This document shows, piece after piece, positions 22,196 to 25,001 of a stretch of DNA of 25,001 nucleotides. Made by a program: the position numbers and the translations under genes. This DNA is from DATHWB01 sp046565785. GTDB taxonomy: Bacteria > Actinomycetota > Acidimicrobiia > Spongiisociales > ZC4RG35. Where the stretch lies: the NCBI GenBank assembly GCA_046565785.1, contig JBKHXZ010000233.1:1-25001 (forward strand). Direction: 5' to 3'. The notes beneath the pieces were generated by a model. The model worked only from the letters and a program-made list of their open reading frames with translations, was not told the origin of the DNA and did not search any database. Numbering within the stretch: position 1 is the first letter of the stretch; each line of letters opens with the position of its first letter.

Positions 22196-23271
22196 CACAC
22201 ACCTGCCCCAGCGAGGTCGAACCGTTCGTACTCGTTCTCGGCCGGGATCCCCCAACAGGCCCACATCTCCCTCGTCCGGGGTCGCATGATCGCCGCGCCG
22301 CACGACTCGTAGGAATACACCGGATCGGGGTGCCGGCAGATGGATCGCTCGTCACGGGTGAGGGCGATGAGGTCGGCCAAGCCGACCGAGTCGGTGGCGA
22401 GGAGCTCCCGAGCTTGGGCGAGTCGCACCAGCGAACTCTGTTGGAGGTCCGCCGGCCGGGACGCCTCCACCGACCGCGTCGACGACGCCACGCAGTGATT
22501 GGTGTGTACCAAGGGGTCCGCCTCCATCCGATCCACGTGGGTGGCGGTGGGCATCGCCTCGATCGAGACCCCGTTGCCCGCTGCGTCGAAGATCAGAAAG
22601 TTGTGTCCGCCGGCCAACGGTGCATCCAATACACAGCTGACAGCGGCATCGAAGTCGGTCTGTTGGAGGGCCTTGCGCACGACGAACGGCCAGGTGACCC
22701 CGATCCGCCCGTCGGCCGCGGTCAGGTTGTTGATCCCGACCGCGATCCCCGCCTCGTTCATGCCGATCTGGCCGACACACCCGACGGTGGAGAAGACGAG
22801 GGCAGCGGGACCAGACGATGGTTCGAGGTCGAGCATGAGGATGTGGGGGGTGGCAGAGGCATTCATGTCCCATGTTTGGGCGAGGAACCCGGCGCCACCG
22901 GCCCGGGAGTCGGGAACGATCACCGCGGTGCACGTGTCGTCGACCCGTGCGGTGCCGGCGGCGGCTCTCACCACGTCGATGAAATCGGTGTAACCGCCGA
23001 GGATCAGGGCGTCGGCGACACCGATCCCCGCACCGGCTGCGATCGCCTCCATCTCGACTGTCAGGTCCTCGGCGTACGCCCGGTGAGCCGGCAAGCAGCG
23101 CTCGGCCAGATCCCGCAGCTGGTCGGGCCGTAGCTGCGTGCCCTGGCCGGACAGTGCCAGCCGATCGGCTGCGTAGTCCACGATCTCGTCCGCGTACGCC
23201 TCTCCGTGGCCCAGCCCGATGTCGGCCGGACCCCCGGCGAGTCGAGCCACGCGTATCGGTCGTCCGTTCAC
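22195..23271 (-). CDS. C45-family autoproteolytic acyltransferase/hydrolase
   Basis: 358 residues, similar in plan to the acyl-CoA:6-aminopenicillanate acyltransferase (peptidase C45) family of N-terminal-nucleophile hydrolases, which self-cleave before Cys and hydrolyse or transfer N-acyl groups. The predicted cleavage is before Cys114 (VDDTCTAVIV), followed by FLAQTWDMNAS (129-139), GCVGQIGMNEAGIAVGINNL, and NHCVASS late in the domain. Start GTG 23271 overlaps the aminotransferase stop (GTGA). Penicillin biosynthesis is not implied; most bacterial members are uncharacterised amidases. Deacylation of an N-acyl amine or amino acid would fit the operon. Confidence 0.85.
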   Translation of the reverse strand: MNGRPIRVARLAGGPADIGLGHGEAYADEIVDYAADRLALSGQGTQLRPDQLRDLAERCLPAHRAYAEDLTVEMEAIAAGAGIGVADALILGGYTDFIDVVRAAAGTARVDDTCTAVIVPDSRAGGAGFLAQTWDMNASATPHILMLDLEPSSGPAALVFSTVGCVGQIGMNEAGIAVGINNLTAADGRIGVTWPFVVRKALQQTDFDAAVSCVLDAPLAGGHNFLIFDAAGNGVSIEAMPTATHVDRMEADPLVHTNHCVASSTRSVEASRPADLQQSSLVRLAQARELLATDSVGLADLIALTRDERSICRHPDPVYSYESCGAAIMRPRTREMWACWGIPAENEYERFDLAGAGV

Positions 23272-24629
23272 GATCGACTCCCCGCCACCTCGGCCACGGC
23301 GTCCGCCACTACGTCCAGCGCCTCGTCCAGTTCCGCATCGGTGATGACCAGTGGTGGTAGGAAACGAACGCAGTTCGAATGCAGGCCCGCCCGGATGGTG
23401 ATGACCCCACGCTGCAGCGTGGCCGCCGTGATCGCCGCCGTCCCTTCCATCCACGGGGTCTTGGCTTCGGCGTCCGAGACGATCTCCATCACCAACATCG
23501 ACCCAACGCCGCGTACCTCACCGATGAGGTCCGGGTGATCGCGTTGGATGTCGTCCAGACGAGCGCGCATGTGCTCACCGATGGCGACGGAGCGGGCGAG
23601 GAACTCCGGAGTGGCGATCGTGTCGATGGCCTCCCGGGCCGCCACGCAGGCGAGCGGGTTTCCCGAATAGGTGCCGCCCAGTCCTCCTGGGTGAGGGGCA
23701 TCCATCAGCTCGGCGCGACCGACCACCGCCGAGATGGGCATTCCCGCCCCCAACGACTTGGCAGTGGTGATCATGTCGGGGATCACACCGGAATGCTCGA
23801 TGGCCCACAGCTTGCCGGTGCGGCCCATACCCGACTGGATCTCGTCGGCGATGAACACGATGCCGTGTTGGGTGGCGAGCTCACGGAGCCGTGCCAACCA
23901 TGCGGCGGGCGCAGGTACGAACCCGGCCTCCCCCTGTACCGGTTCCACCACGATGGCAGCGACGTGGGACGGATCGACGATGGCGGTGAAGGCGTGGTCC
24001 AGTCGGGTCGTCTCCCACGTCACGTAATCCTCGGTACTCATACCCGCCGGACGGCGGTGGGTGTTGGGGAACGGGAAGCGGTAGACCTCCGGAGCGAAGG
24101 GGCCGAAGCCTTTCTTGAACAGCGAGAATTTCGACGTCATCGCCATCGTCAGGTTGGTCCGTCCGTGGTAGGCGCCGTCGAAGACCACCACTCCCTGCCG
24201 TCCGGTCGCCGAGCGGGCGATGTGGACGGCGGTCTCGACGGCTTCGGCCCCCGAGTTCATCAAAACCGTCTTCTTGGGGAAATCACCTGGCGCCAGCCGA
24301 TTGAGACGTTCGGCGACTTCGACCAGCGGCTCGTAGGTGGAGACGATGGCACACATGTGGACCAGCCGTCGCGCCTGTTCGGTCATAGCGTCGACCAGGC
24401 CCTCTGGGGTGTGCCCGACCGCCAGCATGCCGATCCCGCCGGCGAGATCGATGAAGCGATTGCCGTCCACGTCGGTGACGAGCGCCCCGTGGGCGGACTC
24501 GACGGCGATCGAGGTCAACTTGGCCGCCCCGGACGGCATGGCCGCTTCCCGACGAGCGACGATCTCGCGACTACGCGGTCCGGGGATCTCGGTGGAGAGA
24601 CGAATGACAGGTTCGGCGACTGTGGTCAT
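23268..24629 (-). CDS. Class III aminotransferase, 4-aminobutyrate aminotransferase-like
   Basis: 453 residues. Visible: NSGAEAVETAVHIAR (125-139), FDGAYHGRT (150-158), VVEPVQGEAGF (227-237), IADEIQSGMGRTGKLWA (260-276) with the PLP-binding Asp, and Lys291 in TTAKSLGAGMPIS. The pattern is that of GabT/PuuE, which move the omega-amino group of 4-aminobutyrate or related omega-amino acids to 2-oxoglutarate. ATG 24629 is chosen because TACGAT lies 7 bases before it; an in-frame ATG at 24638 would fall inside that box. First gene of the C45/GNAT/amidohydrolase operon. Confidence 0.9.
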   Translation of the reverse strand: MTTVAEPVIRLSTEIPGPRSREIVARREAAMPSGAAKLTSIAVESAHGALVTDVDGNRFIDLAGGIGMLAVGHTPEGLVDAMTEQARRLVHMCAIVSTYEPLVEVAERLNRLAPGDFPKKTVLMNSGAEAVETAVHIARSATGRQGVVVFDGAYHGRTNLTMAMTSKFSLFKKGFGPFAPEVYRFPFPNTHRRPAGMSTEDYVTWETTRLDHAFTAIVDPSHVAAIVVEPVQGEAGFVPAPAAWLARLRELATQHGIVFIADEIQSGMGRTGKLWAIEHSGVIPDMITTAKSLGAGMPISAVVGRAELMDAPHPGGLGGTYSGNPLACVAAREAIDTIATPEFLARSVAIGEHMRARLDDIQRDHPDLIGEVRGVGSMLVMEIVSDAEAKTPWMEGTAAITAATLQRGVITIRAGLHSNCVRFLPPLVITDAELDEALDVVADAVAEVAGSRS

Positions 24630-24642
24630 GCGATGCATCGTA
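24630..24642 (-). promoter_or_regulatory. Putative leaderless promoter of the GabT-like operon
   Basis: TACGAT (24642-24637, minus strand), 7 bases, then ATG at 24629. Lies between the hairpin at 24656-24689 and the gene, and supports ATG 24629 over ATG 24638. Confidence 0.45.
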
Positions 24643-24655
24643 TTGGCGATGACGC

Positions 24656-24689
24656 GGAGAAGCGGCCGCCCGAGGGCGACCGCCTCTCC
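24656..24689 (-). terminator. Strong hairpin terminator behind the PotD-like gene
   Basis: Arms 24656-24671 and 24674-24689 pair over 16 positions on the minus strand, with 14 Watson-Crick pairs and two G-U wobbles (effectively a 15-bp stem with a CTCG loop). It lies 15 bases past the PotD-like stop codon. No T-tract follows, as is common for high-G+C terminators. It should insulate the GabT-like operon from readthrough. Confidence 0.7.
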
Positions 24690-24704
24690 GATCGATCAGC
24701 GGGC

Positions 24705-25001
24705 TCAGTTCTTCGCTTGGGCGAAGTAGTCCTCGAAGTTGATCTCGAAGTCGCCGGTGTCGGAGATGATCTCCAACCGTTCACGCAGTTCGGCGGACGG
24801 ATAGATCGTCTCGTCTTCCAGGATCTCGGCGAGGATGAACTCTTCGGCCGCCGCATTGGGGCTGGCGTAGTAGTTCCAGTTGGTCAGCGCCGCGCCGTTC
24901 TCGGCATCCAGGAGGAAGTCGATGAACGCATGTGCCGTGCACGGTGCGGCCGAATCCACCGGAATCGTCATGTTGTCCACCCACAGGGTTCCACCCTCTT
25001 C
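24705..25001 (-). CDS. Spermidine/putrescine ABC transporter substrate-binding protein, C-terminal end
   Basis: Last 98 residues of a PotD-like periplasmic/lipid-anchored polyamine-binding protein; the rest lies beyond the right edge. Visible landmarks are GGTLWVDNMTIP, the conserved stretch after which the family reads A-AHAFIDFLLD, then WNYYASPNAAA, YPSAELRERLE and a short acidic end with FEDYFAQAKN. Family proteins bind spermidine or putrescine for PotABC-type import. Ends 15 bases before a strong hairpin. The permease and ATPase genes, if present, are outside the window. Confidence 0.9.
   Translation of the reverse strand, partial: EEGGTLWVDNMTIPVDSAAPCTAHAFIDFLLDAENGAALTNWNYYASPNAAAEEFILAEILEDETIYPSAELRERLEIISDTGDFEINFEDYFAQAKN

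Overview
The window is dense, high-G+C bacterial chromosome with short intergenic gaps and no stretch longer than about 120 bases without a gene or RNA. The gene content points to an Actinomycetota, and I would guess the class Acidimicrobiia or a near relative. The reasons are the galU-moeA cluster with a GlpR/SepX-like membrane protein, a mycobacterial-type FmdB protein, extensive ATGA/GTGA gene overlaps, and start codons placed directly behind a TANNNT -10 box. The taxonomic call is inference. No phage, IS, integrase or CRISPR sequence was seen.

Positions 1-6157 are mostly housekeeping. On the minus strand lie tatD-rsmA-ispE (ispE runs off the left edge), with an AbrB-type regulator divergent from tatD. 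Next come rsmI, which starts inside a DUF192 gene, a threonine-rich lipoprotein with a zinc-peptidase motif, tRNA-Ala(CGC), a bacterial translin homologue, and a small three-helix membrane protein. Positions 6249-9332 are a tightly coupled minus-strand run, plsY-galU-moeA(glp)-moaC. With the membrane protein just downstream it resembles the actinobacterial galU-glp-rimJ-glpR division locus, with moaC where rimJ usually sits. Divergent from it, 9424-11052 (+) carries an FmdB zinc-ribbon protein, a SAF-domain membrane protein and uppP. UppP (undecaprenyl phosphate recycling), PlsY (phospholipid) and GalU (UDP-glucose) make this an envelope-oriented neighbourhood.

Positions 11054-25001 are a metabolic region read as four transcription blocks. 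Minus: small ORF, class III aminotransferase, GNAT, FAD amine-oxidase-like protein, GNAT, then a ThDP enzyme. Plus: aldehyde dehydrogenase broken by one in-frame TGA, a 77-residue membrane protein, an MBL-fold hydrolase, and an agmatinase-family ureohydrolase. Minus: GabT-like aminotransferase, C45-family Ntn hydrolase, GNAT, amidohydrolase. Minus: the C-terminus of a PotD-like polyamine-binding protein. Together they suggest uptake and breakdown of a polyamine or guanidino compound, possibly through N-acylated intermediates. No single gene proves the substrate.

Two expression rules recur. Lead genes without a Shine-Dalgarno usually have TANNNT exactly 6-8 bases before the start codon, the layout of leaderless transcripts. 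Genes inside operons usually start on the stop codon of the gene before. The rules helped choose several starts (plsY, DUF192, rsmI). The strongest oddities are the single TGA in the aldehyde dehydrogenase, the rsmI promoter and start buried in the DUF192 gene, the CCHC zinc ribbon in the FmdB protein, and two stand-alone GNAT paralogues of a domain normally fused to a nitrilase.
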